Origin: Roseibium sp. HPY-6
GTDB lineage: Bacteria > Pseudomonadota > Alphaproteobacteria > Rhizobiales > Stappiaceae
Direction of reading: 5' to 3'
DNA length: 64,000 nucleotides
NCBI RefSeq assembly: GCF_040530035.1
Contig: NZ_JBEWCD010000001.1
Span: 1,612,001-1,676,000 of the forward strand
The first letter of the stretch is position 1; each line of letters opens with the position of its first letter. Both the position numbers and the translations under genes were made by a program. Positions 9,103-17,838 of this stretch are shown in pieces. The notes under the pieces were generated by a model. It did no database searches and was not told the DNA's origin. It saw nothing but the letters and a program-made list of their open reading frames with translations.

Positions 9103-9762
9103 ATGATTTTTAAGTATCTCACTCTGGGTTATTTAACGACTCTAATCTGCACTTTGTTTTGCGTTACTTCAGTGAATGCAACAACAATCGGGGGCTCTCA
9201 CACGAATTTTGACGTGGCGGTTGGCGATGGGGTGTTTCAGGTTAGTCCTTTAACTGTTTCCGGCACGGCAAATATTGAAGGGTCGTCGATAACGCTAACC
9301 GATAGCGCTAACGATCTGAACATCGGAAATTTCTCAGCCACCGGCGGCGACTTAACATTTGTCGATTCAAACGCACTGACCGGAAGCTTCTTGGCTCCGA
9401 GCGGAAATGTGACGGTGTCAACTGGCGGGGCTCTGGAAATCACCGCGTTGTCAGTGCTTGGCGACGCAACCTTTGCGTCGCTGGGAGATGTGATTGTGCG
9501 CGATGCGCAAGACATCTCGGTCGGTGGAACACTGTCTATCATTGCGGCAAGCGTGTTGTTTGAGTTCAGCGATGGGACGGCGCCCAATCTAGCCTCGCTG
9601 AACGTGGGCCTATTGGATTTCGACGTTCCCAATAACGCAGTTTCGGTCGCTTCGGTTGCTATACCACTTCCAGGGGCGCTGCCGCTTTTGGCAGGCGGAT
9701 TAGGATTGATGGGATTGGTCGGTTGGCGCACAAAACGCAGATCTGCCACTTCTTGCACTTAA
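9103..9762 (+). CDS. VPLPA-CTERM-type sorted surface protein
   Basis: 219 residues. The N-terminus is a signal peptide (residues 1-26, cleaved near VNA-TT). The middle is Gly/Ser/Thr-rich with alternating hydrophobic residues and repeated 'TVSG / GDLTF / GNVTVS' strands, which suggests a beta-solenoid. The C-terminus has the three-part sorting tail: IPLPGALPLL, a Gly/Leu-rich helix, and the basic end WRTKRRS. Proteins of this type are processed by an exosortase or rhombosortase-like system and exported to the envelope or matrix. No sortase gene is in the window. The gene is a single transcription unit with an AT-rich upstream region. Confidence 0.75.
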   Translation: MIFKYLTLGYLTTLICTLFCVTSVNATTIGGSHTNFDVAVGDGVFQVSPLTVSGTANIEGSSITLTDSANDLNIGNFSATGGDLTFVDSNALTGSFLAPSGNVTVSTGGALEITALSVLGDATFASLGDVIVRDAQDISVGGTLSIIAASVLFEFSDGTAPNLASLNVGLLDFDVPNNAVSVASVAIPLPGALPLLAGGLGLMGLVGWRTKRRSATSCT

Positions 9763-9867
9763 AGACGATCCTCCCTCCCTTGAAGTGGCCCCCGATCTGT
9801 TAAGGAGCATGGCGAGGATCATAATGGCTACGAAGCGACACTGACCTCGTTAGATGGCGTTACATGC

Positions 9868-10953
9868 TCAGCATTCAGCGAACTTGATACACATTGGCGT
9901 GCCCAGCTCTATCTGGGCCGGTCCAGGCTTAAGATGGCCGTTTTGCGCATTGCGGGAAAAGACAGCAATGTGATCTGAATCCTGATTTGCCGACAATAGC
10001 CAGTTTCCGCAGGGGCTCAGTGCCAAGGCTCGCGGCGTTTCACCGCCACAGGAAATTGTCTGGACGGCGGTCAGGCGGCCATCCGTTTCTACGGCGAAAA
10101 CGGAAATTACGTTTGCACCTCGGTTCCCCACGTAAAGAAACCTGTCATCCGGTGAGATCTGGATATCGGAGCAGTGGTTGCCTACGGCAGCTTCCCCGTC
10201 GATCGCCGGGACAATGTCCACCAGTTCAAGCGGCTGTCCCGGGCTGACCGAGAGGCTGGCAAGCGTGCTGTCAAGCTCACCAACGACGAACATTTTTCTG
10301 CCGTCCCCCGTCCAGGCCAAGTGGCGAGGTCCCATGCCGTCCGGCATATCGAAGGAGCAGTCCCACTCAAGCGCTCCGTTCGGGCTCAGGTGATAGAGGA
10401 GTATTTTGTCGATCCCCAGATCAGCGACCGCAAGCCTGCCGTCGGGCATTTGCCGGATAAAATGTGCGTGTGACCTTTCCTGACGCTCCGGATGCGCACC
10501 CGTCCCTTCATGGACAGCGCTGGAGCAGGCGGGATGGATACCCTCCGTTTCGGTAATCGGAAAGATGGCGACCGACTTGTCGGGGCCTTCGGAACCAAGC
10601 GCATAGTTGGTGACCAGCAGGTGCCGGCCGTCATTGCTCAAGGAGTTATGCGACGTGATGCTGCCCCGGCTCGCGACCATGTCCAGATGAATGATCGCAC
10701 CGGTCTCGGGATCAAATTCAAGTGCCGTAACGTGGCCCTGAGCCTTCCCGAAAAGCTCCGAGTTTGCGAAAATGCGTCTGCCTTCGGGCGTCGTTGACAG
10801 GTAGGTCGGATTGTCGATGCCGTTGTAACTAGTCACCGGCACGGCCGTTCCGGTGCTCGCATCGAACCGAAAGACGGAGACACCATCACCGTTCGCACTG
10901 CCAAAATAGGGGGTTGGAACGTTGCAGCTTCCGACGAACATATGCAAAACCAT
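9868..10953 (-). CDS. Lactonase of the 6-phosphogluconolactonase (YbhE/Pgl) beta-propeller family
   Basis: 361 residues, a seven-bladed propeller of the COG2706 lactonase family. Family landmarks are GSCNVPTP at the start, NPTYLSTTPEGRRIFANSE near residue 50, GPRHLAWTGDGRKMFVVGE in the middle and the late GGETPRALALSPCGNWLLSANQDSD. There is no signal peptide. It lies 21 bases downstream of a sugar permease, so it is probably the last gene of the CUT2 operon. There it would hydrolyse a sugar lactone made by a dehydrogenase. The substrate may be unphosphorylated, since the operon has no kinase. Confidence 0.8.
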   Translation of the reverse strand: MVLHMFVGSCNVPTPYFGSANGDGVSVFRFDASTGTAVPVTSYNGIDNPTYLSTTPEGRRIFANSELFGKAQGHVTALEFDPETGAIIHLDMVASRGSITSHNSLSNDGRHLLVTNYALGSEGPDKSVAIFPITETEGIHPACSSAVHEGTGAHPERQERSHAHFIRQMPDGRLAVADLGIDKILLYHLSPNGALEWDCSFDMPDGMGPRHLAWTGDGRKMFVVGELDSTLASLSVSPGQPLELVDIVPAIDGEAAVGNHCSDIQISPDDRFLYVGNRGANVISVFAVETDGRLTAVQTISCGGETPRALALSPCGNWLLSANQDSDHIAVFSRNAQNGHLKPGPAQIELGTPMCIKFAEC

Positions 10954-10974
10954 CTGCTATCCCTCTTTTTGAGC

Positions 10975-11925
10975 TCAGATCGCGGTGCGAAGATGAGGTT
11001 GACGCCCATAAATCGCCACGACACAGACGATCAATACGCCCAAAAGCGCCTGGACAACTGACTGGTCGAACCCGAGACCGATGAGAACGGTGTTAAGCTG
11101 AGTCAGCACAAGGGCGCCCGCCACAGTCCCCGTGATACCACCCTGTCCACCTGAAAGCGCGGTTCCGCCGATCACTGCAGCCGCGATGGTCTGAAACAGA
11201 TAATGCCGTCCCACATCGGCAAAGGCAGCACCGGAAAATCCGAGGAGCAGAACCCCGGTCACAGACGCCAGCAATGCCGACGCGCCAAAGCAGAACACCC
11301 AGACTTTCAAGGAGCTGATCCGCACAAGTGGTGCGGCCGTTGGATTGGCGCCATACGCAAAGATCTGCCGTCCGAGGAGCGTGCGGCGCTCCAAAAGGAA
11401 AAGCAACAGGGCCAGCAAGAGCGTTGCCGGAACGAGCATTGGCACCGGGATCGGACCGATCGACTGTCCGATAGAAACAAAATCGCTGATGTAGTCCGGC
11501 GCACTTCCTGTTGGATAACCCTTGGTCCACAAAAGCACGGCTCCCAGCAGTGCAGTTCCCGTTCCAAGGGTGATGATGAGAGGATGAACCCTCAACACCG
11601 AAGACAGTGCACCGTTGAACATGCCGACCGCAAGGCTAAGCGCGAAGGTAACAAGCATAGCCACGCCGAAGGGTATGCCCTGGGACGACAATTGCGCCAC
11701 GGCGACATTCGCGAATCCGACAACAAAGGGAATTGACAGGTCGATGCCACCTATCAACATGACAAGCGTCTGCCCGGCAGCCGCAATGATCAGGAAGGAC
11801 GCTATGACAAGTATTGCCCTGATGGAAAAGACGGATGTGTATCCTTCAACGGTGATCGCTCCCATTGCGAAGATCAAGGCGACCATGCCATAGGCAAGAA
11901 CAGCCTTGTTGACGTTCCGTTGCAT
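10975..11925 (-). CDS. CUT2-type sugar ABC transporter permease 1
   Basis: About 316 residues, an inner-membrane permease of the RbsC/AraH family with about eight or more hydrophobic segments and the signature MLIGGIDLSIPFVVG near residue 50. A long frame continues upstream to 12462, but the true start is ATG 11925 (MQRNVNKAV), which gives the same length as its sister permease. It begins two bases after that permease's stop. The two permeases presumably form a heterodimeric channel, whereas ribose systems normally use one permease twice. Confidence 0.85.
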   Translation of the reverse strand: MQRNVNKAVLAYGMVALIFAMGAITVEGYTSVFSIRAILVIASFLIIAAAGQTLVMLIGGIDLSIPFVVGFANVAVAQLSSQGIPFGVAMLVTFALSLAVGMFNGALSSVLRVHPLIITLGTGTALLGAVLLWTKGYPTGSAPDYISDFVSIGQSIGPIPVPMLVPATLLLALLLFLLERRTLLGRQIFAYGANPTAAPLVRISSLKVWVFCFGASALLASVTGVLLLGFSGAAFADVGRHYLFQTIAAAVIGGTALSGGQGGITGTVAGALVLTQLNTVLIGLGFDQSVVQALLGVLIVCVVAIYGRQPHLRTAI

Positions 11926-11927
11926 GA

Positions 11928-12878
11928 TCAAAGTGCCCGCCTCTTCTTGAATTTTCCAGCGATCACCTGCGAATTCAAAGCCACCGCAACCACCAGCACG
12001 AGGCCGTAGGTGATCTGCAGAAAAAACGGTGACACATTCAGATAGGTGATCAGGTTCTGAATGAGGAAGATGTCCAGGGCACCAAGGGCTGCTCCCGCGA
12101 TGCCGCCTTTTCCACCGGCAAGGCTGACGCCGCCGAGTGCGGCAGCGGCGATCGCCAACAGGGTGTAATTCGGCCCGACCTGGGCATCCGCGGATCCGAG
12201 AAGCGCGGTCAGTGAAATTGCCGCCAACCCGGCAAACAGACCGCCGAGAACATAGGCTAGAAACCTCACGAGACCGACATTCAGTCCGGCCGCATAGGCC
12301 GCCCTGTCCTCGCCGCCGATGGTTAGGATATGCCCGTGCAGCGGGGAAACCTTGACGGCAAGCCACAAGGCCGCAGCGGCAAGCAAGGGCAGGATGGACC
12401 ATTCCTCTGAAAGGGACACCAACCATCCAGGTGCAGGACCAATCGGGGATGGCAGATACCATGTCGCAAGGCCTGCCAGAACGAGGTAGGTGCCGAGTGT
12501 TGCCACAATGGGCTGGACACGCAGGAAAATAGCGAGAAATCCGTTCACAGCACCGCCAATTGCGCCGATGGCAAGTGCTGCGGGTATGATGATAAGCGGC
12601 GAAGCGATCCCGAGGTCCAGAACCAGGCCTTTGACAATGAGGACCGAGATCATCCCCATCAGCGGACCAATCGAAATGTCGATCCCTTCCCGTCCCGCCA
12701 GGATCACCGGTGTGGCCGCCGCCGCGGCCAGCATGAGAGGCGCGACCAATCCCAAAGTGGTGCCCAGGTTTTCGACCGCAAACCGGTTCGGGGTCACAAG
12801 GATGGTCACGAAAAGAAGGATTACGAAAAGACCCAGGGCAAACTTGGCCTCCACAAGACTGCCGGGATTGAACTTCAT
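11928..12878 (-). CDS. CUT2-type sugar ABC transporter permease 2
   Basis: 316 residues, RbsC/YjfF-like inner-membrane permease with the signature GREGIDISIGPLMGM near residue 62. It overlaps the end of the preceding ATPase gene by four bases, indicating translational coupling. It is paralogous to the next permease and equal in length, and the pair supports a heterodimeric membrane unit as in YtfT/YjfF-type systems. Confidence 0.85.
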   Translation of the reverse strand: MKFNPGSLVEAKFALGLFVILLFVTILVTPNRFAVENLGTTLGLVAPLMLAAAAATPVILAGREGIDISIGPLMGMISVLIVKGLVLDLGIASPLIIIPAALAIGAIGGAVNGFLAIFLRVQPIVATLGTYLVLAGLATWYLPSPIGPAPGWLVSLSEEWSILPLLAAAALWLAVKVSPLHGHILTIGGEDRAAYAAGLNVGLVRFLAYVLGGLFAGLAAISLTALLGSADAQVGPNYTLLAIAAAALGGVSLAGGKGGIAGAALGALDIFLIQNLITYLNVSPFFLQITYGLVLVVAVALNSQVIAGKFKKRRAL

Positions 12879-13630
12879 GAGCCAGCCCCCTCCCCGAACA
12901 TGGCTTGCATCAGGCTATCAAGGGAGAGCTCCGCGCGGTTCAACCTGGCGAAAACCCCGTTGTCCCGAAAGACAAGTACCTCATCGCAGAGCTCAGTCAG
13001 TTCTTCAAGTTCGGTCGAAAACACGACAATTGTTGTGCCCAGATCGCTTACCGCTCGCCGGAAATAGCGGTAAAGCGCATGACGTGTCTGAATATCGACA
13101 CCCCGTGTGGGATCGTTCAGCAACAACACGTGCGGGTTTGAAGCCATGACGCGCGCCAACAGGACCTTTTGCTGATTGCCTCCCGAAAGATTGCGAATGG
13201 GTGTCTTGGTAGATGCAAAGGAAATAGCGAGTTCCTGACGGAATTTTTCAAGTCTGTCGCGGACTGATGCGCTGCGGATCCATCCATTTGGGGCAAACTC
13301 CCTGGCCGCCCCCAGCAGAAAATTGTCTGCAACGCTGAGCATCGGAAAAATGCCGTTCTTCTTCCGGTCGGATGGCAAATAGGCAAGCCCGGCACGTTCA
13401 GCATCCGCATAGGAGCCAATTGTCTGACTTCCGGTCTCGAAATGCGCGCGAACCGCACCGGTATGGGGTGCGTGCAGTCCTGCGAGCGCTTGCAGGAAAA
13501 GGTCCTGACCATGACCGTCCAGCCCGGCGAGACCGACAATATGGCCGCCCCCGATGTCGACATTTATCGGGACGTTGCCAGGCAACAGGCAAAGGTCGGA
13601 AACGGTGAGAACGGCCGGACGGCTAAGCAT
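12875..13630 (-). CDS. Sugar ABC transporter ATPase, C-terminal (second) domain as a separate gene
   Basis: 251 residues corresponding to the second half of RbsA/MglA ATPases. The Walker A region is degenerate (GLAGLDGHGQDLF, no GKS/T), as is normal for the second domain. The signature LSGGNQQKVLLARVM and the Walker B-like LLLNDPTRGVD are intact apart from Asn-Asp in place of Asp-Glu. The ATG overlaps the stop of the first-half gene by eight bases (ATGCTTAG) and has its own AGGAAG site inside that gene. It should assemble with the first-half protein into the usual two-site ATPase. Confidence 0.8.
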   Translation of the reverse strand: MLSRPAVLTVSDLCLLPGNVPINVDIGGGHIVGLAGLDGHGQDLFLQALAGLHAPHTGAVRAHFETGSQTIGSYADAERAGLAYLPSDRKKNGIFPMLSVADNFLLGAAREFAPNGWIRSASVRDRLEKFRQELAISFASTKTPIRNLSGGNQQKVLLARVMASNPHVLLLNDPTRGVDIQTRHALYRYFRRAVSDLGTTIVVFSTELEELTELCDEVLVFRDNGVFARLNRAELSLDSLMQAMFGEGAGS

Positions 13631-14363
13631 TGACGGCTTCCTGTGTCAGCTTTGCCAGCAGCGTCGCAGGATTAATGTCGTCTCCCTGCAGCTCCGCAAC
13701 GACCGCCCCGTTTTGCAAAACATGAACTTTGTCGGAAAGTTCCACGATCTCGGGCATTCTGTGAGACACGAACACGACGGACTTTCCCGCGTCGCATATC
13801 GCGCGGAGCGTCGCAAAGAGCTTTTGTCTGTCCGTCAGGTCCAACGATGCCGTTGCTTCGTCAAGAATGAGCACGTCGGGTCTGCGCGCCAGACCACGGG
13901 CGATGACGACGATCTGTTGCTCGTGAAGCGGCAGTTCACCAACCGGACGATGCAAAGCAATCTCCCGGTCGGTCAACGTACTCAATATCTGCAAAGCAAG
14001 GTCGATTTTCTCAGTTTCGGCCATCGAGCGACGGAAGATCCCGTCTTGCCCAAGCACAATATTGTCGAGCACTGAGCGGTTCGGAACGACGAGAACTTCC
14101 TGGAGAACGATCGCCACCCCCCTTTCCAACATCCTGCACGGATTTGTCGATCCGCGCACGGCTTGCCCGCCGACACGTATTTCACCCTCGTCGGCAGGAA
14201 TGACGCCGGCAAGGACTTTCGCCAGTGTGCTCTTTCCCGATCCGTTTTCTCCAAGGATTGTATGGATTTGACCAGCATGGACATCAACAGACACACTGCG
14301 GAGCGCCTGCGTTTCTCCAAAACGCTTTGATACGCTCTCGCAGCTGAGTTGCACCTTACTCAT
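13623..14363 (-). CDS. Sugar ABC transporter ATPase, N-terminal (first) domain as a separate gene
   Basis: 246 residues matching the first half of RbsA/MglA. Walker A GENGSGKST lies near residue 38 and Walker B is VLILDEATASLD. The signature position reads LPLHEQQIVVIARGL, an LHEQQ variant often seen in the first domain of this family. Together with the following gene it totals about 497 residues, the normal length of one fused RbsA. It sits between the binding-protein gene and the second-half gene. Confidence 0.82.
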   Translation of the reverse strand: MSKVQLSCESVSKRFGETQALRSVSVDVHAGQIHTILGENGSGKSTLAKVLAGVIPADEGEIRVGGQAVRGSTNPCRMLERGVAIVLQEVLVVPNRSVLDNIVLGQDGIFRRSMAETEKIDLALQILSTLTDREIALHRPVGELPLHEQQIVVIARGLARRPDVLILDEATASLDLTDRQKLFATLRAICDAGKSVVFVSHRMPEIVELSDKVHVLQNGAVVAELQGDDINPATLLAKLTQEAVNA

Positions 14364-14395
14364 GCCAAGCGTCCATCCTCATCCTCGGCGTCTGG

Positions 14396-15574
14396 TTAGT
14401 TGCAAGCGCCTGGAACGTCAGCATAGTTCCACCCCGGGGCAAGCTCGGAATTGTCGAAATACGCATTCATGACTTGAGAAGGAACAGGATCTTCAGGATT
14501 GACAGGGAAGATCTCGGCGGAATCGGGTTTCATACAATCCGCGTACCAGGCGTCAAATGACGACATGGGAACTTTCGGTATCGGGATCATCAAGGTGCTG
14601 AGCTTTGGTTCCTGACCGGAAAGAATGCGCGAGGAGACCCGGAACAGGTTCTGTCCCATCCATTGCGGCAACACCGCGTGACCTTCGAATTTGAACGCAT
14701 CGGGATTGGCTTTCCAGTACCCCAGCGCATCGCCGGTAACCGACCCTGTAACAACCGGAACCGGACGGCCAGCCTGGGCAAAAGCCTCCGCAATGACCCG
14801 TGTTTCGGATCCAGTCGTCCACACGCCGTCGATCGGCGACGGGTTGGTTGCCAAAGTCTGCAGGATTACGGACTTGGTGACGCTCGGCGTCCAGTTGCCG
14901 TTCACCATCCGCACGACCTTCACATCCGGATATTCTGCAAAAGCTGCCTGCGCTCCCTGTCTCTGCTGATCGACAATCGAGACACCTGCGATCCCTTCGA
15001 CCATGACGACATTGCCCTTGCCTCCGATGGCCTCGGCAAGGCTGCGCGCCATGTCATAGCCCCATTTGTAGTAATTGGAGTCCACGTTTACGGCGTTAGG
15101 AGAACTGACGGTCGACGCTGCCGTCACAAAGGGGATGCCTGCCTCGGCCGCCGCATCAACAACTGCATTCAGGCCGGTTGGCGAGCCGGGGACAGATGTG
15201 ATGATATCGCAATCCGCGTCTATCAGACTTCGGATGTTTGAGATCTCCAGACCAACGTCACCGTTTGAATCCGTCATCTTGAATTCAGTAACCTTACCCT
15301 CATCGATAAGACCCTGAACGAGCCTCTTCAGCTCGTTTGTCAGTGCTACGCGCCAGGGATTTCCCTGATAGCTCTCTGAATGGCACCAGAGCAGCGCTCC
15401 GTCTCCGGCGACTTTCGGGACTTGAGGCAATCCAACGGGTGTAGATGAGTTTTCGTATTCAGCCTGCAGTTCGGGCGGCAGATCTCCGATGACGTCGCCG
15501 ACCTCTTTTGCGCTTGCCGAACCCGTCGCGGCGACCATTGCGGCACCCAATACGGCATACCGGATCAAATTCAT
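14396..15574 (-). CDS. Sugar ABC transporter periplasmic binding protein (CUT2 family)
   Basis: 392 residues with a Sec signal peptide (residues 1-22, ending SASA-KE) and a Peripla_BP_4 fold. Useful landmarks are IRSLIDADCDIITSVPGSP near residue 115, the conserved AAEAGIPFVTAASTV stretch and DGVWTTGSE in the second lobe. It is longer than RbsB (about 300), with an extra N-terminal segment after the signal and an extended C-terminus. It heads the minus-strand operon of two half-ATPases, two permeases and the lactonase. The ligand is unknown. Confidence 0.85.
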   Translation of the reverse strand: MNLIRYAVLGAAMVAATGSASAKEVGDVIGDLPPELQAEYENSSTPVGLPQVPKVAGDGALLWCHSESYQGNPWRVALTNELKRLVQGLIDEGKVTEFKMTDSNGDVGLEISNIRSLIDADCDIITSVPGSPTGLNAVVDAAAEAGIPFVTAASTVSSPNAVNVDSNYYKWGYDMARSLAEAIGGKGNVVMVEGIAGVSIVDQQRQGAQAAFAEYPDVKVVRMVNGNWTPSVTKSVILQTLATNPSPIDGVWTTGSETRVIAEAFAQAGRPVPVVTGSVTGDALGYWKANPDAFKFEGHAVLPQWMGQNLFRVSSRILSGQEPKLSTLMIPIPKVPMSSFDAWYADCMKPDSAEIFPVNPEDPVPSQVMNAYFDNSELAPGWNYADVPGACN

Positions 15575-15834
15575 GACGATATCCTCCAGTTTTGGCGCGT
15601 CTGCGGGGTTTCGTCTTGCGCGAAACTCGCCGAATTCGATCCCTTACTCCCTCAAGACCGACGGACGCCCTCCAGTATGGATTACCACCAAAGAATTCAC
15701 TTGTAAAACTTATTTTTAAATATGCTTCAGAAAAATGAGGCTCTCGGTTGAGCGCATAACACGGTTTGATGCCCGGAATTGCGGCGCAATCATCACTTCT
15801 GCCTTGGGATCTTAGGGATGTCCTGAAAGTAAAA
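15575..15834 (-). promoter_or_regulatory. Probable promoter region of the CUT2 operon
   Basis: About 260 bases between the terminator of the upstream dehydrogenase operon and the binding-protein gene. No gene is visible. An AT-rich stretch at about 15690-15735 is the likeliest promoter core on the minus strand, but I cannot assign -35 and -10 boxes with confidence. Confidence 0.4.
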
Positions 15835-15867
15835 CGCTCCCGCCACACGACTTGAGTGGCAGGAGCG
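15835..15867 (-). terminator. Rho-independent terminator of the SDR/ADH operon
   Basis: A 12-bp stem with one mismatch (15835-15846 with 15856-15867), 9-base loop, GC-rich. Read on the minus strand the stem is followed by TTTTACTTT. It lies about 35 bases after the stop of the SDR gene. This separates the two-gene dehydrogenase operon from the CUT2 transporter operon downstream. Confidence 0.75.
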
Positions 15868-15899
15868 CTGACAACGGTATTTCGTGCAAATAGAGGAAG

Positions 15900-16670
15900 T
15901 TACCTCCCCATCCAGCCACCATCGACCGTCATCACGGTTCCATGCATATAGTCCGAGGCAGAAGAGGCCAGGAAAACGGCTGGTCCGGCAAAGTCAGTCG
16001 CTTTTCCCCAGCGGCCAGCGGGGATGCGTTCCAGGATGGATTTTGACCTGACAGGGTCGTTGCGGAGCGCTTCCGTGTTGTCGGTCGCAATATACCCCGG
16101 TGCGATTGCATTCACGTTGATACCGCTTGAAGCCCATTCGTTTGCAAGGGCTTTGGTCAGCTGGCCGATCCCGCCTTTGGAGGCCGCGTAACCGGGAACG
16201 GTAATCCCACCCTGGAAGGTCAAAAGCGAAGCCGTGAAGATAATCTTGCCACTGCCGCGCTGAACCATGCCGCCACCGATTTCCCGTGTCAGAATGAACT
16301 GAGACGACAGGTTGACTTCGATGACCTCATCCCAGATGTCGTCACCGTGCTGACCCAAGGGCGCGCGTTTGATCGTCCCGGCGTTGTTGACCAGAATATC
16401 GACGACCGGATGCCCCCGCTTCACCGTCTCGGCAAACGACTTCAACGCGCTCCGGTCGGCAAAGTCGCACTGGTAGCCATGGAACTGCCGCCCAAGTCCG
16501 GTGACCTCCCTTTCGACATCACTGCCGGACGCCTCGAGTGTCGCGCTCACGGCGATGATATCCGCGCCGGCCTCTGCCAACGCAACGGCCATCGCCTTGC
16601 CGATGCCACGCTTTGCCCCCGTTACCAGTGCTGTTTTTCCCGAAAGATCAAAACTTTGCAGAACACTCAT
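15900..16670 (-). CDS. Short-chain dehydrogenase, KduD-like
   Basis: 256 residues, classical SDR. It has the cofactor motif TGAKRGIG at 17-24, NNAG at 95-98 and the catalytic triad S148, Y161, K165. It resembles 2-deoxy-D-gluconate/2-keto-3-deoxy sugar acid dehydrogenases (KduD) and gluconate 5-dehydrogenases. In L-fucose and related oxidative pathways an enzyme of this kind oxidises the 2-keto-3-deoxy acid made by an enolase-type dehydratase, and one is encoded at 21.5 kb. Its start overlaps the end of the zinc dehydrogenase gene by four bases. Confidence 0.85.
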   Translation of the reverse strand: MSVLQSFDLSGKTALVTGAKRGIGKAMAVALAEAGADIIAVSATLEASGSDVEREVTGLGRQFHGYQCDFADRSALKSFAETVKRGHPVVDILVNNAGTIKRAPLGQHGDDIWDEVIEVNLSSQFILTREIGGGMVQRGSGKIIFTASLLTFQGGITVPGYAASKGGIGQLTKALANEWASSGINVNAIAPGYIATDNTEALRNDPVRSKSILERIPAGRWGKATDFAGPAVFLASSASDYMHGTVMTVDGGWMGR

Positions 16671-17713
16671 GCGTCACTTTCCTCGTTTACCCGGATCATG
16701 GACTTGATGGCTTCGGGATTTGTTGTCAGCGCTTCAAAGGCGCTCTGAATTTGCTCCAGCGGCCTGATATCCGTGATGAATGATGCGCAATCCACGACGC
16801 CTTCCGTCAAAAGCCTGATGGCTTCGTCATAGTCTTCAGGCTGGTAAACCCGTGCGCCCAGAAGTTCCAGCTCGCGCCAGAAAAACTGAAACATGTCGAC
16901 TTCCGGTTTTTTTGCGTGGATCGCGACCATGACGATCCTTGCCCGGGCAGCGGCCGCCGCCGTCATGAGGTCAACACCGGGCTGACTGCCTGAGACTTCG
17001 AAAACGACGTCTGCTCCCTTACCCTTGGTCATCTCGTTGACGACATGGAGCGGGTCCTGTGACTTCGGATCGATGATGTCGAATCCAAGCTTAGCGGCAT
17101 AGGCGAGACGAATGTCGTTGATCTCGCTGATGAGCACATTGCCTCCGGCTTCTCTGGCCACCAGAGCGACGAGCAAACCGATGGGGCCGCCCCCGATAAC
17201 GAGGACATTTTCTCCGCTCGCGACTTTTGCCCTTTGAACGTCATGGCAGGCGACCGCCAACGGCTCTATCAGAGCCGCGTGGTCGAGCCGCAACTCATCC
17301 GGCAATGGATGAAGCGTATGCGCCGGGACGTTCCAGACCTCCTGCATGGCGCCATCGGTATCGAGGCCCAGAAATTTCAGGTTATGGCAAATATGCGTGT
17401 GGCCGGCCTTGCAGGCGGGGCATTCACCGCAATGGTCCAATGGGCGCACAACAACCTTCTGTCCGATCGTGAAGCCACGAACACGTTCGCCCAACGCCTC
17501 TACTGTTCCGGACATTTCATGACCGATGATCCGGCTGAAGCCGACGCGAGCATCCATATTGCCATGATAGACATGCAAATCCGTGCCGCAGATACCGCAA
17601 TAGCCAATGCGGACAGCAACCTCATCCAGACCTGGGGCCTCTGCCGGTTTGCGCTCCACAGAGAAGGTTTTGTCTCCACGATAATAGGCAGCCCGCTGTG
17701 TGTTCTCAGACAT
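16667..17713 (-). CDS. Zinc-dependent medium-chain dehydrogenase (sorbitol/threonine dehydrogenase-like)
   Basis: 348 residues. Catalytic zinc ligands C42, H65 and E66 and structural zinc cysteines C95, C98, C101 and C109 are all present. An NAD-binding GGGPIG motif lies near residue 175. The family includes sorbitol, L-threonine, galactitol and L-gulonate/L-idonate 5-dehydrogenases, so the substrate is probably a sugar alcohol or sugar acid. It is the first gene of a two-gene unit with the SDR and diverges from a CoA-transferase gene across a palindromic operator. Confidence 0.85.
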   Translation of the reverse strand: MSENTQRAAYYRGDKTFSVERKPAEAPGLDEVAVRIGYCGICGTDLHVYHGNMDARVGFSRIIGHEMSGTVEALGERVRGFTIGQKVVVRPLDHCGECPACKAGHTHICHNLKFLGLDTDGAMQEVWNVPAHTLHPLPDELRLDHAALIEPLAVACHDVQRAKVASGENVLVIGGGPIGLLVALVAREAGGNVLISEINDIRLAYAAKLGFDIIDPKSQDPLHVVNEMTKGKGADVVFEVSGSQPGVDLMTAAAAARARIVMVAIHAKKPEVDMFQFFWRELELLGARVYQPEDYDEAIRLLTEGVVDCASFITDIRPLEQIQSAFEALTTNPEAIKSMIRVNEESDA

Positions 17714-17793
17714 GGAAACGCTCCGGGTTCTTGAAGGGGTTCGAAAATTCAGCGCCAGGAAACTTGAACCGCGGCGCTCAGCGATGTATTGGT

Positions 17794-17814
17794 ATATAAA
17801 AAACTGTTTTATAT
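17794..17814. promoter_or_regulatory. Candidate operator, ATATAAA-N7-TTTATAT (copy 1)
   Basis: A perfect inverted repeat in the divergent promoter region between the zinc dehydrogenase (minus) and the first CoA-transferase (plus). The arms extend to 10 bp each (17792-17801 and 17807-17816). The same core with a different 7-base spacer occurs at 26917-26937, in the other divergent promoter region of this island. The IclR-family protein encoded at 27.9 kb is the likely binder. Confidence 0.65.
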
Positions 17815-17838
17815 ACGATTAGAACGGAGTCAAGCCCG

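Noticed and set aside
10975..12462. Long open frame of 495 codons on the minus strand covering permease 1
   Set aside because: The part before 11925 overlaps permease 2 out of frame and reads as Arg/Cys-rich noise. The real start is at 11925.
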